The notes under the pieces were generated by a model. It made no database searches and was not told the DNA's origin. It was given only the letters and a program-made list of their open reading frames with translations. DNA of 34,086 bases from Bacteroidota bacterium. Lineage in GTDB: Bacteria > Bacteroidota > Bacteroidia > JABEUT01. The DNA is taken from contig JABDCA010000031.1 of NCBI GenBank assembly GCA_013288345.1, forward strand, positions 1-34,086, written 5' to 3'. Positions 8,082 through 15,998 of this stretch are shown here, in pieces; the stretch's first letter is position 1; each line of letters opens with the position of its first letter. The translations under genes were made by a program, and so were the position numbers.

Positions 8082-9479
8082 ATGTTCAAACTGACCTCTA
8101 TAAAAAAAGCAATTTACTTTTCCTTTGCTTTTGTATCCCTGTTTACGTCACATGTTTTATATGCCCAGCAAGATTTCACCCTTTATAATATGCAGGCTGT
8201 ACCGCAACGCATGTATGACAACCCTACATTCAGGCCAACAGATACCACCGTGTTCATAGGGTTGCCCATTTTGTCTTCTGAATACTTTAACCTTTCGAAC
8301 AGTGGCTTTAAATATTCTGATTTGATGCAGCCAGATGGCGACTCCATTAAAGTTAATATCCCTAACATGCTGAGCAAATTGGGGAAACAAAATTTCATCA
8401 CCATCAATTATCATACCGATCTCATCTCGTTTGGGTTCCCTATAAAGAAAAATTATTTCAGTTTTAATGCTACCGAGAAAGTAGATATTCGTTTTGGCTA
8501 TACCAAGGATTTTATGAATTTCCTCTGGAATGGTAACGGAGGTGCTTTAATAGGGCAAACATTAAGTTTAGCTCCAAGCTTTAACGCTACCCATTACCGC
8601 GAATATGGTTTTGGCTGGTCTCGCCATATAAATGACAAATTAACTTTGGGTGGAAAAATAAAATATTTGTACGGCGAAGAGAATATTACAACTACAAATA
8701 CAAGTGCATCGCTATATACCGATGCCAATGACTTTGCACTTACCGGCCAGGCTAACATTAATGTAAACACATCAGGCATTGATAATAATGAATTCAACTT
8801 TAATAGCGGGAAAGATATTACCAACTATCTTTTCAAAAAGCATAATGGCGGGGCTGGTGTTGACCTGGGTGGCACTTATAAACTCAATGATAAAATTACT
8901 TTATCGGCTAGTGTTATTGACCTTGGTTTTATTACCTGGCACGACAATACAACCAATTACCAAAGCAATGAAAGCAATGCATCCTTTACTTACAATGGTG
9001 TTGATGTGAATACCTTTATCAGCAGTAAATCAATACAAATAGGTAACGTACTACAAACCACTCTCGATTCCATTAAAAAAACATTCCAGATAAACACACT
9101 GCATAATAGTTATACCACCATGCTTAATGCCCAGGTATACCTTAGTGGCAATTATAATGTTACAGCAAAAAGCACTGCAGGCATTTTGCTTTATGGTCAG
9201 TTTTACAGCACCGGAATTAATCCGGCTTTAACATTATCATTCAACCAGCAGGTTGGTAAGTCATTCACTGCTTCTATTTCTTATTCTATCTATAACAGAA
9301 GCTATACTAATATTGGACTTGGCTTAGCCCATAAGCTGGGACCCGTTCAACTTTATTTTGTAAGTGATAATCTTTTAGGTTTTTTCCTGCCACAAGATGC
9401 AAAAAACATAATGTTTCATTTCGGCATTAATATAGTATTGGTGCACAAAAGGCCGGTGCCTAAAAAAGCTCAATTCTAA
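8082..9479 (+). CDS. DUF5723 family outer-membrane beta-barrel protein
   Basis: 465 residues, signal peptide about 1-28 (ending VLYAQ). The mature start (DFTLYNMQAVPQRMYDNPTF) with a later FGFPIKKNYFSF and FGWSRHINDKLTLGGKIKYLYG fits the DUF5723 group of Bacteroidota proteins, related in plan to PorP/SprF-like barrels (NPA.. start, amphipathic strands, aromatic ends). The C-terminus FHFGINIVLVHKRPVPKKAQF has a final-strand look with a short basic tail. It is the second gene of the operon, 22 nt after the lipoprotein gene and just before a strong hairpin terminator. No transport substrate or partner can be read from the sequence; a role in envelope assembly is possible because of the PorP/SprF-like plan. 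Confidence 0.85.
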   Translation: MFKLTSIKKAIYFSFAFVSLFTSHVLYAQQDFTLYNMQAVPQRMYDNPTFRPTDTTVFIGLPILSSEYFNLSNSGFKYSDLMQPDGDSIKVNIPNMLSKLGKQNFITINYHTDLISFGFPIKKNYFSFNATEKVDIRFGYTKDFMNFLWNGNGGALIGQTLSLAPSFNATHYREYGFGWSRHINDKLTLGGKIKYLYGEENITTTNTSASLYTDANDFALTGQANINVNTSGIDNNEFNFNSGKDITNYLFKKHNGGAGVDLGGTYKLNDKITLSASVIDLGFITWHDNTTNYQSNESNASFTYNGVDVNTFISSKSIQIGNVLQTTLDSIKKTFQINTLHNSYTTMLNAQVYLSGNYNVTAKSTAGILLYGQFYSTGINPALTLSFNQQVGKSFTASISYSIYNRSYTNIGLGLAHKLGPVQLYFVSDNLLGFFLPQDAKNIMFHFGINIVLVHKRPVPKKAQF

Positions 9480-9502
9480 TATAACTTATTTACTACTTTA
9501 AT

Positions 9503-9529
9503 AAAAAACCCCGCAATGCGGGGTTTTTT
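9503..9529. terminator. Strong bidirectional terminator
   Basis: A perfect 12-bp stem, AAAAAACCCCGC (9503-9514) with GCGGGGTTTTTT (9518-9529), and a 3-nt loop. The A/T ends give a U tract in both directions. It separates the convergent genes ending at 9479 (+) and 9566 (-). Confidence 0.92.
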
Positions 9530-9565
9530 ATTTTAAAAGATAATGTTTCGTTTAACAGGTTACAC

Positions 9566-10561
9566 TTAGTGATTATTGATACCCGGATTATTATTAACCT
9601 GACGAGCCTGGTTCATACCTCCGGTATGCTGATGATTAGCATCGCGCTGAGGCATTTGATTTACTTCTACAACAGTTGTCGGCCTGCCGTCACCATGGTG
9701 CCCATCATCGCGATTTCCATTGTCATGATGTCCGTCATCGTGATTCCCATTATCATGGTGTCCATCGTCATGATGTCCATCATCATGGTGCCTGTCGTCA
9801 TGGTGTCCTTCATCGTGATATCCGTTATCAGGGCGGTACATGCCAACTTCATTATTGCCATAAACGTGATGAGGGTCTGAATTATAGCTTATAACTACCG
9901 GTTGTATTTGCCCGTGATGGTACCTTTCTACCTCATACCTATCTGGCCCAGCAAAATAATTATACCTACGATCATTATCGTAATTCATTCTGTTAATTAT
10001 AGCCGTATGCATCAAAAATATATCATTGTTTCCGCGCGGCATGTAATACCTGCTTATATAAGGGTCGCATATGTACTGATTAGGAACAAAACACCAGTGA
10101 TCAGCAGGTATTCCATATCCGTTGTTCATACCATAAGTCAAATCAACTCCCGAAGGCAAAGGCGCCCATCCGTAGTACTGGTCTGAATTCCTCCAAACTA
10201 CCCATGCAGGGCCCCATTGCAGATCGGGCACCCAAAACCATCCATAGTTATAATCGTAATTCCATCGGCCATAGTGGAATGTTGCCCATCCCCACGCGTA
10301 ATCAGACGCCCATGTCCAGCCAAATTGTTCAGTATAAGCCCAGTGTCCTCCCGTTGAATAAGGAATAAAACCAGGCCCGGCATTAGGAATAAATACATAA
10401 CCATAATTAGGATAATTAACCCATTGTCCGTAGGGAGTCAATTGATCATAAAAGGTCTGCAACGACACTACAGGCTGGTCTTGTGCCACCGAAATTTTCG
10501 GAGTGAATGTGCTGAAAGATATTGCAGCGGCAACTATCAGCGATTTAAATATTGTTTTCAT
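9566..10561 (-). CDS. DUF6600-like secreted protein with a His/Asp pentapeptide repeat tail
   Basis: 331 residues. Signal peptide about 1-26 (ending ISVAQD). Residues about 35-150 carry the DUF6600-type aromatic pattern: FYDQLTPYGQWV, GYVFIP, GHWAYTEQFGWTWASDYAWGWATFHYGRW, YGWFWVPDLQWGPAWVVW, YYGWAPLP. Residues about 249-291 are short repeats of the form HHDDG/HHDNG/NHDDG, followed by a polar Asn/Gln-rich end. The family is of unknown function and lies in or outside the envelope. The His/Asp tail could bind divalent metal (inference). It sits 39 nt downstream of the FKBP lipoprotein gene on the same strand and has no clear promoter of its own, so it is likely the second gene of that operon; a peptidyl-prolyl isomerase could help fold this Pro/aromatic-rich protein. 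Confidence 0.85.
   Translation of the reverse strand: MKTIFKSLIVAAAISFSTFTPKISVAQDQPVVSLQTFYDQLTPYGQWVNYPNYGYVFIPNAGPGFIPYSTGGHWAYTEQFGWTWASDYAWGWATFHYGRWNYDYNYGWFWVPDLQWGPAWVVWRNSDQYYGWAPLPSGVDLTYGMNNGYGIPADHWCFVPNQYICDPYISRYYMPRGNNDIFLMHTAIINRMNYDNDRRYNYFAGPDRYEVERYHHGQIQPVVISYNSDPHHVYGNNEVGMYRPDNGYHDEGHHDDRHHDDGHHDDGHHDNGNHDDGHHDNGNRDDGHHGDGRPTTVVEVNQMPQRDANHQHTGGMNQARQVNNNPGINNH
9688..9816 (-). repeat. Tandem 15-bp repeat coding for His/Asp pentapeptides
   Basis: About eight to nine imperfect 15-bp units (reverse-strand type CATCATGATGATGGA/CACCATGATAATGGG) encode HHDDG, HHDNG, NHDDG, RDDGH and similar. Because of the low complexity, several antisense frames also stay open here; these are shadows. 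Repeat number may vary between strains by slippage. Confidence 0.85.
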
Positions 10562-10600
10562 GTTCTTAATTTTTATTTCAGTTTATTGTTCAGTCCAACA

Positions 10601-11521
10601 CTACTTTACTTTAATTATTTCCACATCATATACTAAAGGAGTATATGGGAGTATTAAATGGCTTTGTTTCTGTTCACCATAGGCAAGTGCAGAAGGAATT
10701 AAAGCCTTAACACTTCCGCCCTCTTCCAGGTTTGTAATGATGTCATCAAATCCTTTTATAAAATAATCTTTACCATACACCAATGTAAATGTTGTTCTTC
10801 CGGGGCCATGGTCCGATGTTTCAGCTACTGCACCATCTAAAAGCATGCCGGTATATTTCACTTCTACCGAATCGCCTGCTTTAATTGGCTTGCCTTTACC
10901 TTTAACCCTATTAAGTATATAAATACCATCACTTTCTGGTTTTACCTTCACATTATTATCTGCCAGGTACTTATCAATATCTCCCTTTTCATCTGCTTTC
11001 CGTTTTTCCAGCATTTCCTGACGTTCCTTAATTTTCTTATCTATTTCGTCAGCCATTTGCTTTGGTGTTTCAAATCCTACAAGTTTTATATAAAATGTAA
11101 GCATTGAACCCGGCTTTATAAATGATGGCAACTGCTTCGATTGAAAAGTTTTAAGGTATAACGAATCGGCACTGATCTTAAAACTAGCGCTGTCACCTAT
11201 TGACATCATTACGACACCTTCAGGAAGGCACCCCTTAAAGCTCTCCTTCAAATGTAATTTCATAGTTAACGAAGAATCTTCCATTCTTCTTTTATGATGA
11301 GCATCATAAATAACAGAATCATTGGCATTCTTAAGTGTAAGCATAACTTCGGCATAATCTCCTATGCTTGGCTTAGCGCCTTTTTCATCGTGCTTAAAGA
11401 AATGATATTGCAAGCCGGTGTTAGCGTCAGTTTCAAAATCACTAGTCGAAGAATTTTTACACGCTGCGAACATTGAAAAAACTGCAATTGTTGCAATACT
11501 TAATTTGGGGATAACTTTCAT
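10601..11521 (-). CDS. FKBP-type peptidyl-prolyl cis-trans isomerase lipoprotein
   Basis: 306 residues. Lipobox ends at Cys21 (SMFAAC), so the mature protein is membrane-anchored in the periplasm or at the outer membrane. Residues about 50-150 form a degenerate FKBP-like domain (GDYAEVMLTLKN, LPEGVVMMSIGDSASF), then a charged helical linker (about 153-190, KQMADEIDKKIKERQEMLEKRK), then a second FKBP domain (about 197-306: GDSVEVKYTGMLLDG, YFIKGFDDII, LIPSALAYGEQ). In the second domain the usual F-D pair after DG is replaced by A-E (DGAVAETS) and the binding-pocket Trp by Phe (IKGFD), so activity may be weak and chaperone-like. It is first of a likely two-gene operon with the DUF6600-like gene. 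Confidence 0.9.
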   Translation of the reverse strand: MKVIPKLSIATIAVFSMFAACKNSSTSDFETDANTGLQYHFFKHDEKGAKPSIGDYAEVMLTLKNANDSVIYDAHHKRRMEDSSLTMKLHLKESFKGCLPEGVVMMSIGDSASFKISADSLYLKTFQSKQLPSFIKPGSMLTFYIKLVGFETPKQMADEIDKKIKERQEMLEKRKADEKGDIDKYLADNNVKVKPESDGIYILNRVKGKGKPIKAGDSVEVKYTGMLLDGAVAETSDHGPGRTTFTLVYGKDYFIKGFDDIITNLEEGGSVKALIPSALAYGEQKQSHLILPYTPLVYDVEIIKVK

Positions 11522-11586
11522 GTTTAATTTTTGAATTAGATTAAATTTTGAATTGAAGGTTTAGTCTATGGTTTAGCATTACTTAT

Positions 11587-11594
11587 CAAAAGTA
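11587..11594 (-). promoter_or_regulatory. Promoter -7 box TACTTTTG for the FKBP/DUF6600 operon
   Basis: Reverse-strand TACTTTTG matches TAnnTTTG and lies 66 nt before the ATG at 11521. Confidence 0.5.
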
Positions 11595-11703
11595 GAAAAT
11601 GCTTTTAATATTACCGTAAATATTGCACTAATTTGAGGTATCGCTTATCAATACGCCATAACGCACTGATTTTCAGTTTTTATCGAAAAATAAATAAGAA
11701 ATA

Positions 11704-13455
11704 TTACTGTTTTACAATTTTATTGCAATACTTATCATCCACTAAAATGCAATAAACACCTGTAGGCAGGTTACTCATATTCATATTCAACGTTTTGCTA
11801 TTTATTGTTTCGGCAATTACAATTCTTCCGTACATATCAATAACCTTTATTGTACCCGAACTTATATTGGCCGGTAATTCTACTGTTATAAAATAAGTTG
11901 CCGGGTTAGGATAAATTTTTACGCTTTCAATATTATCTATTGCATATAAACCACTTGGGCTTTGATACTCATCTGCACCGATATCTATATGGCTGCCAAC
12001 TATTCTGGCATTCCCATCAAAATCACGTTCACTTGTATCAACAGGAAAGCCGGGCATACCTTCATTGATGCATGACGATGATGAGAGCAAATGAAAATTT
12101 AATGCAGATAATGTAGTATCAGTTAACGATGGGTTTGTAAAAACTGAATGTGAGTCGAATCCACTACCGCTCTTATAGCTTGTAAAACCTGTATAGGAAA
12201 ATGTACCGTATGAAAATGTGGCATTAACCGAATCGCTTTTAATTGAATAATATCGGTTATAATCGAATTGAAACGCTTTGGAGTTTCCGGTATTCCAACC
12301 TGAAGATATTATGGCATCACTCTTACTATAAAATATGTTATTGTAAAAGGAGCAGTTTTCGCTATAACTCAATGATAGCTCTCCATTACCTGTTGCCAGT
12401 GTATCATTGGCAAAAAAGGTATTGTTTGATATAGTAGAATTAATAACCCTGCCAGTATTTACGGGGCCATCGTACCCTCCTACCTGCATCCCGCCTCCAT
12501 TTCTGTATAAAATATTATCTCTCACTTTAATATTAGCTGTAGTATCTCCGGGGATTTCGCACCCTACTTCAATGCCCCAGTCGTTATTATAGCTTTCATT
12601 TTGCTCAACTATTGTATTCTTACCACCGTCAACATAAATACCCGCGGCAGAACCATCATATACCGAATGGCATTTCCAAACGGTATTATTTTTTACTACT
12701 CCATTTCTGGCATGATCTGTGAAGGGGTCGGGGCAGGTGCCATAATTACCTGCTATATCAATCCCTATATTCTGGTTATTATGAACCATATTATTACTGA
12801 TACTAAAGCCATCTATATTACCATCCAGCGTACAGCTTTCACTAAATCCGGTAGCATTATCATAAAAGTTATTACCCTGTATGGTGATATTTTTCAACGA
12901 TGTAATTGAATCACCATAGGCAATTAATGGCTGTGCATTTTGGCTACTATTGGGTACAGCCGAAAAAGAAGCGTTCCAGTATATATGATGAATAACATTA
13001 TTTGCTATTTGGATATTACTTGTTACTCCATCAATAAATATGCCAATACTGTTATTGCCAATACAATTATAAAATTCGAGCCCTATTATTTTAATATAGC
13101 TCTGGCTCGAAATTGTAAGCAAAGTTGCCGCTGTTGCATTTCCACTAATAATTGCCTTACCACCATTGTAATTAGTAAGTGTTATATAGCCACCACCCGC
13201 AGAACCAGAAACGGGCATACTTATTTGTTCAACATAAGTTCCGGCCATTATTTGTATTGTAGTACCCGGGGTAGCATTATTACAAGCATGCTGAATTGTT
13301 TTCCAGGGGGTAGCTGTATTTTGCGCTTGCACCTTTGTATTTGCATCGCTACCTGTAGTAGCAACATAATAGGTTTGGCAATAGCCCGATAAACCAAATA
13401 ATGCAAACACAAGAGTAAAAAGAAGTACTTTATTATTGAAATGGTATTTATTCAT
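11704..13455 (-). CDS. Secreted right-handed beta-helix protein with T9SS type A sorting domain
   Basis: 583 residues. Signal peptide about 1-26 (LFGLSGYCQ). The mature start TYYVATTGSDANT, then TPWKTIQHACNNATPGTTIQIMAGTYVEQI, is the classic opening of DUF1565/pectate-lyase-like parallel beta-helices. Residues about 80-420 contain many N-N-I/N-N-x-F/V turns (IQGNNFYDN, ISNNMVHNNQNIGIDI, VKNNTVWKC, VRDNILYRNGGGMQVGG, SNNTFFAND), as in PbH1 repeats. ADEYQSP marks the end of the helix, and the last 80 or so residues are a type A sorting domain (IYPNPATYF, IDMYGRIV, LPTGVYCILV, KIVKQ). No catalytic lyase residues can be assigned, so polysaccharide binding or cleavage is only a family-level guess. 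Confidence 0.9.
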   Translation of the reverse strand: MNKYHFNNKVLLFTLVFALFGLSGYCQTYYVATTGSDANTKVQAQNTATPWKTIQHACNNATPGTTIQIMAGTYVEQISMPVSGSAGGGYITLTNYNGGKAIISGNATAATLLTISSQSYIKIIGLEFYNCIGNNSIGIFIDGVTSNIQIANNVIHHIYWNASFSAVPNSSQNAQPLIAYGDSITSLKNITIQGNNFYDNATGFSESCTLDGNIDGFSISNNMVHNNQNIGIDIAGNYGTCPDPFTDHARNGVVKNNTVWKCHSVYDGSAAGIYVDGGKNTIVEQNESYNNDWGIEVGCEIPGDTTANIKVRDNILYRNGGGMQVGGYDGPVNTGRVINSTISNNTFFANDTLATGNGELSLSYSENCSFYNNIFYSKSDAIISSGWNTGNSKAFQFDYNRYYSIKSDSVNATFSYGTFSYTGFTSYKSGSGFDSHSVFTNPSLTDTTLSALNFHLLSSSSCINEGMPGFPVDTSERDFDGNARIVGSHIDIGADEYQSPSGLYAIDNIESVKIYPNPATYFITVELPANISSGTIKVIDMYGRIVIAETINSKTLNMNMSNLPTGVYCILVDDKYCNKIVKQ

Positions 13456-13502
13456 GTCCGTTTATTTCGTTTTGCTATTTGTTTTCTACGAATATGTTAT
13501 AG

Positions 13503-13510
13503 CAAACATA
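13503..13510 (-). promoter_or_regulatory. Promoter -7 box TATGTTTG for the beta-helix gene
   Basis: Reverse-strand TATGTTTG matches TAnnTTTG, 48 nt before the ATG at 13455. A TTTC (13534-13531) lies 20 nt upstream at the -33 position, one base off TTTG. Confidence 0.6.
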
Positions 13511-13625
13511 ATCAATTAACTGCCTTTTTTGAAATTTCGACCTGTTACTAAGTAGTTGATTAACAAATAAATGATATTTTTACCAAACAATGCTCATTTA
13601 CCGAAATAATCAGTCAACTATAAAA

Positions 13626-14213
13626 ATGAAAAACATATTACTGTTTTTCTGTATTCTTTTTGTTTCGGTAAGCACTTATGCACAAAAAGATAGTACAGGT
13701 TTAAAGCGGTTACCATTTGCAAGCTTTAACAACCCCAGTATTGACAAGCGAATAAGAGAGGGCCGTAACCTGATAATCCATCTTTTTACCGATAGTGCAG
13801 GTTCGCATACATACACTGGCCCCATATTTGTTGGTGATGCTAATTCACTTATAATGGTTGGCGGCACAGAGCAATATCATGGCTATTCAGATGCAGGCTT
13901 TACTTACGAAGAACGCGTTACATCATATACCAATGATGAAATTACAGTTATACCCTTTAGAGAAATAGAATATATATCAGTTCAACCGCGGTTAAGGCCA
14001 CTTTTTAGCGGCCTTGTTATAGCCTCACTTGCAACAGTCTGCATTGTTACTCCACTTGCTATCAGTGGATACTCTTCACAGGGGTTCCCGGCATCGCAAA
14101 TAGTTGAAACAGCAGCAGCATCACTTGTACTAAATGTAGTGCTCTACAAGGTGTTCCGTATTCGTAAATTCAGAATTAAAGGTTCAGGTACGGCAAAAAT
14201 CTACACTGATTAA
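13626..14213 (+). CDS. Hypothetical exported/membrane protein
   Basis: 195 residues from the ATG at 13626. An earlier in-frame ATG (13590) would add 12 polar residues before MKNILLFFCILFVSVSTYAQ, which is a standard signal peptide, so 13626 is preferred. The mature part starts KDSTGLKRLPFASFNNPSIDKRIREGRN, then a small beta-rich domain (about 40-120) and two hydrophobic segments (about 127-148 PLFSGLVIASLATVCIVTPLA, and about 160-180 TAAASLVLNVVLYKVF), ending in a basic tail (RIRKFRIKGSG). I recognise no family. It lies just upstream of the SpoIIE phosphatase gene, which has its own promoter. Confidence 0.75.
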   Translation: MKNILLFFCILFVSVSTYAQKDSTGLKRLPFASFNNPSIDKRIREGRNLIIHLFTDSAGSHTYTGPIFVGDANSLIMVGGTEQYHGYSDAGFTYEERVTSYTNDEITVIPFREIEYISVQPRLRPLFSGLVIASLATVCIVTPLAISGYSSQGFPASQIVETAAASLVLNVVLYKVFRIRKFRIKGSGTAKIYTD

Positions 14214-14295
14214 CGCAGCAAGTTGCCGGCACATTATATACTGCCGGGTTAATCCCGAACAAAACTTCACTATACTTACTATTAACATATTGTAA

Positions 14296-14303
14296 TACAT
14301 TTG
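14296..14303 (+). promoter_or_regulatory. Promoter -7 box TACATTTG for the SpoIIE phosphatase
   Basis: TACATTTG matches TAnnTTTG exactly. Its last base is the G of an in-frame GTG at 14303, so that GTG would lie upstream of the transcript start; the ATG at 14321 is therefore the better start codon. Confidence 0.6.
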
Positions 14304-14320
14304 TGCAAGATAAAATCATC

Positions 14321-15802
14321 ATGCTCATACTAAGTCGCCATTCTGTAAGTAAAATAATTCTGCTTTTAAGCATATTTATTTCTTTTAAAGCATTTGCGGC
14401 CAAGCCCACCTGGTCAATTGAAGTAAAAGGAACTGTAACCGAAAAAGGACAACCACTTCAGGGAGCAGTAATATCTTTATTTTCCGATAGTGTTTTACTG
14501 CAACAGGTTACATCACCCGATGGCGATTTTGTCTTTAATCTTCGTGCCGATACCGAGTACATGTTTACGTTTTCAAAGCCAGGCTATATTTCAAAATGTA
14601 TAACCTTTTCAACTAAAAATGTTCCGCTGGCCCGCGCCAAAACCGGTTTTTCGGCATACGATATTGAAGTAAGCATTTTTAAAAAGATCGATGGTGTTGA
14701 TATAAGCCAATTGTTACAAGCCCCACTGGCCATGATACGCTATAATGCCGACCTTAACGATGGTGATTTTATGTACGATGAAAAATATGCTAAAAGCATA
14801 AAACCATTTTTATCGGTACTTGATTTTGAACTGAAACAGGAAATGAAGCGGGTTGAAGATGAAAAGAAAGTAGCATTGCGCGATGGTGAATTGAAGAGGC
14901 AAAAAATAATGACTTACTCGGCAATTGTAGTATTGCTATTGGTTATGGGCTTTGCCATATATGCATACAAGAGTTACAGACAAAAGCGTAAACTAAACAA
15001 TGACCTCGATTTCCAGAATAAGAGCATAGAGCAAAAGAACAGAGAAATAACAGATAGCATTAGCTATGCCAAAAGAATACAGGATGCTATTTTACCTGCA
15101 CCTGAAACTATACGCCAAATAATGCCCGATAGCTTTATACTATTTAAGCCTAAGGATATTGTGAGTGGCGATTTTTATTTCTTTTTACATAACAAGGAGA
15201 AGATATATTTCGGTGCGGCCGATTGTACAGGCCATGGTGTACCTGGCGCATTTATGAGCCTTATCGGGTACGAAAAACTTTATGATGCATCTCACCAAAC
15301 ATCACATACCGGAGAAATACTTTCGATAGTAAATAAAGGAATACGTAAATCGTTGCGCCAAAGCACCGATAGTAACTCTACCCGCGATGGTATGGATATT
15401 GCATTGTGCTGCATACAAAAAGAAAATGGGGGAACCCACTTGTCTTTTTCAGGCGCTAACCGCCCTTTATGGGTAATACGTAAGGGCGCAACCGAACTGG
15501 AAGAATATAAACCTACCAAGAAAGCGATTGGTGGCTTTACAGAAGAAGATCAGGGCTTTGATGTTTTTAAAACCGAAGTGAAAGAAGGCGATACTATATA
15601 TATGTTCTCTGATGGCTATACAGATCAATTTGGTGGAGAGAAAGGCAAAAAATTCACATCGAAGCGCTTTAAAGACTTACTACTCGAAATAAAGAACATG
15701 ACCATGATTGATCAGGCCAAGCACCTTGAAAGCTTTATTGATGGCTGGAAACAAAAGGAAGAGCAGCTAGATGATATTCTTGTTTTAGGAGTAAGGATAT
15801 AG
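14321..15802 (+). CDS. Membrane-bound SpoIIE/PP2C-type protein serine/threonine phosphatase
   Basis: 493 residues from ATG 14321 (an upstream GTG at 14303 overlaps the promoter box). Signal peptide about 1-27 (IILLLSIFISFKAFA). Residues about 31-95 form a carboxypeptidase-regulatory/CNA-B-like domain outside the membrane (VKGTVTEKGQPLQGAVISLF, PDGDFVFNL, KPGYISK). A transmembrane helix (about 203-222, IVVLLLVMGFAIYAY) leads into a coiled coil (about 228-250) ending in DSISYAKRIQDAILP, a signature of Bacteroidota SpoIIE-type proteins. The phosphatase domain (about 265-493) shows metal-site motifs IVSGDF, AADCTGHGVPGAFMS, DGMDIAL, SFSGANRPLW, MFSDGYTD and LDDILVLGV. It probably dephosphorylates an anti-sigma-factor antagonist or other target in response to an envelope signal; no partner gene is adjacent. 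Confidence 0.92.
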   Translation: MLILSRHSVSKIILLLSIFISFKAFAAKPTWSIEVKGTVTEKGQPLQGAVISLFSDSVLLQQVTSPDGDFVFNLRADTEYMFTFSKPGYISKCITFSTKNVPLARAKTGFSAYDIEVSIFKKIDGVDISQLLQAPLAMIRYNADLNDGDFMYDEKYAKSIKPFLSVLDFELKQEMKRVEDEKKVALRDGELKRQKIMTYSAIVVLLLVMGFAIYAYKSYRQKRKLNNDLDFQNKSIEQKNREITDSISYAKRIQDAILPAPETIRQIMPDSFILFKPKDIVSGDFYFFLHNKEKIYFGAADCTGHGVPGAFMSLIGYEKLYDASHQTSHTGEILSIVNKGIRKSLRQSTDSNSTRDGMDIALCCIQKENGGTHLSFSGANRPLWVIRKGATELEEYKPTKKAIGGFTEEDQGFDVFKTEVKEGDTIYMFSDGYTDQFGGEKGKKFTSKRFKDLLLEIKNMTMIDQAKHLESFIDGWKQKEEQLDDILVLGVRI

Positions 15803-15845
15803 ATTACTTCACATATCACTAAGATTCACTATCGTATTGGCTTCA

Positions 15846-15911
15846 GCCCCAAACCCCTAAAGGGGCTTTAGAACCTAACGTGTAGTTAAAGCCCCTTTAG
15901 GGGTTTGGGGC
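15846..15911. repeat. Perfect 25-bp inverted repeat, REP-like palindrome
   Basis: The left arm 15846-15870 (GCCCCAAACCCC then TAAAGGGGCTTTA) is the exact reverse complement of the right arm 15887-15911, with a 16-nt spacer (15871-15886). Each arm also has an inner CCCC...GGGG that can fold alone. There is no U tract, so this is not an ordinary terminator. GCCCCAAACCCC-type palindromes recur between genes of many Bacteroidota, so it is probably a dispersed REP/MITE-like element. Confidence 0.85.
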
Positions 15912-15951
15912 AACACACACAACTATCCCTCATTACAATTTACCACATAAA

Positions 15952-15979
15952 AAAAGCCCTGCATTACTGCAGGGCTTTT
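15952..15979. terminator. Bidirectional terminator between convergent genes
   Basis: AAAAGCCCTGCA (15952-15963) pairs perfectly with TGCAGGGCTTTT (15968-15979) around a TTAC loop. It serves the convergent genes ending at 15802 (+) and 15999 (-). The stem core is close to that of the hairpin at 3519-3544. Confidence 0.9.
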
Positions 15980-15998
15980 AAAATTTCAATAAAACTAT

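Noticed and set aside
9569..9894. Open frames of 72-103 codons on the plus strand over the His/Asp repeat
   Set aside because: They are antisense shadows of a low-complexity 15-bp repeat; composition is unnatural (runs of Ile/Val/Met or His) and there is no promoter or start context.
12940..13392. 150-codon plus-strand frame inside the beta-helix gene
   Set aside because: Antisense to a well-supported secreted protein; Cys/Ile/Asn-rich peptide without any recognisable motif.
14303..14320. GTG at 14303 as start of the SpoIIE gene
   Set aside because: It overlaps the -7 promoter box and would add a polar stretch before the signal peptide; ATG 14321 is better.
15846..15911. The 25-bp inverted repeat as the terminator of the phosphatase gene
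   Set aside because: There is no U tract after it, and a better hairpin with A/T flanks follows at 15952-15979.
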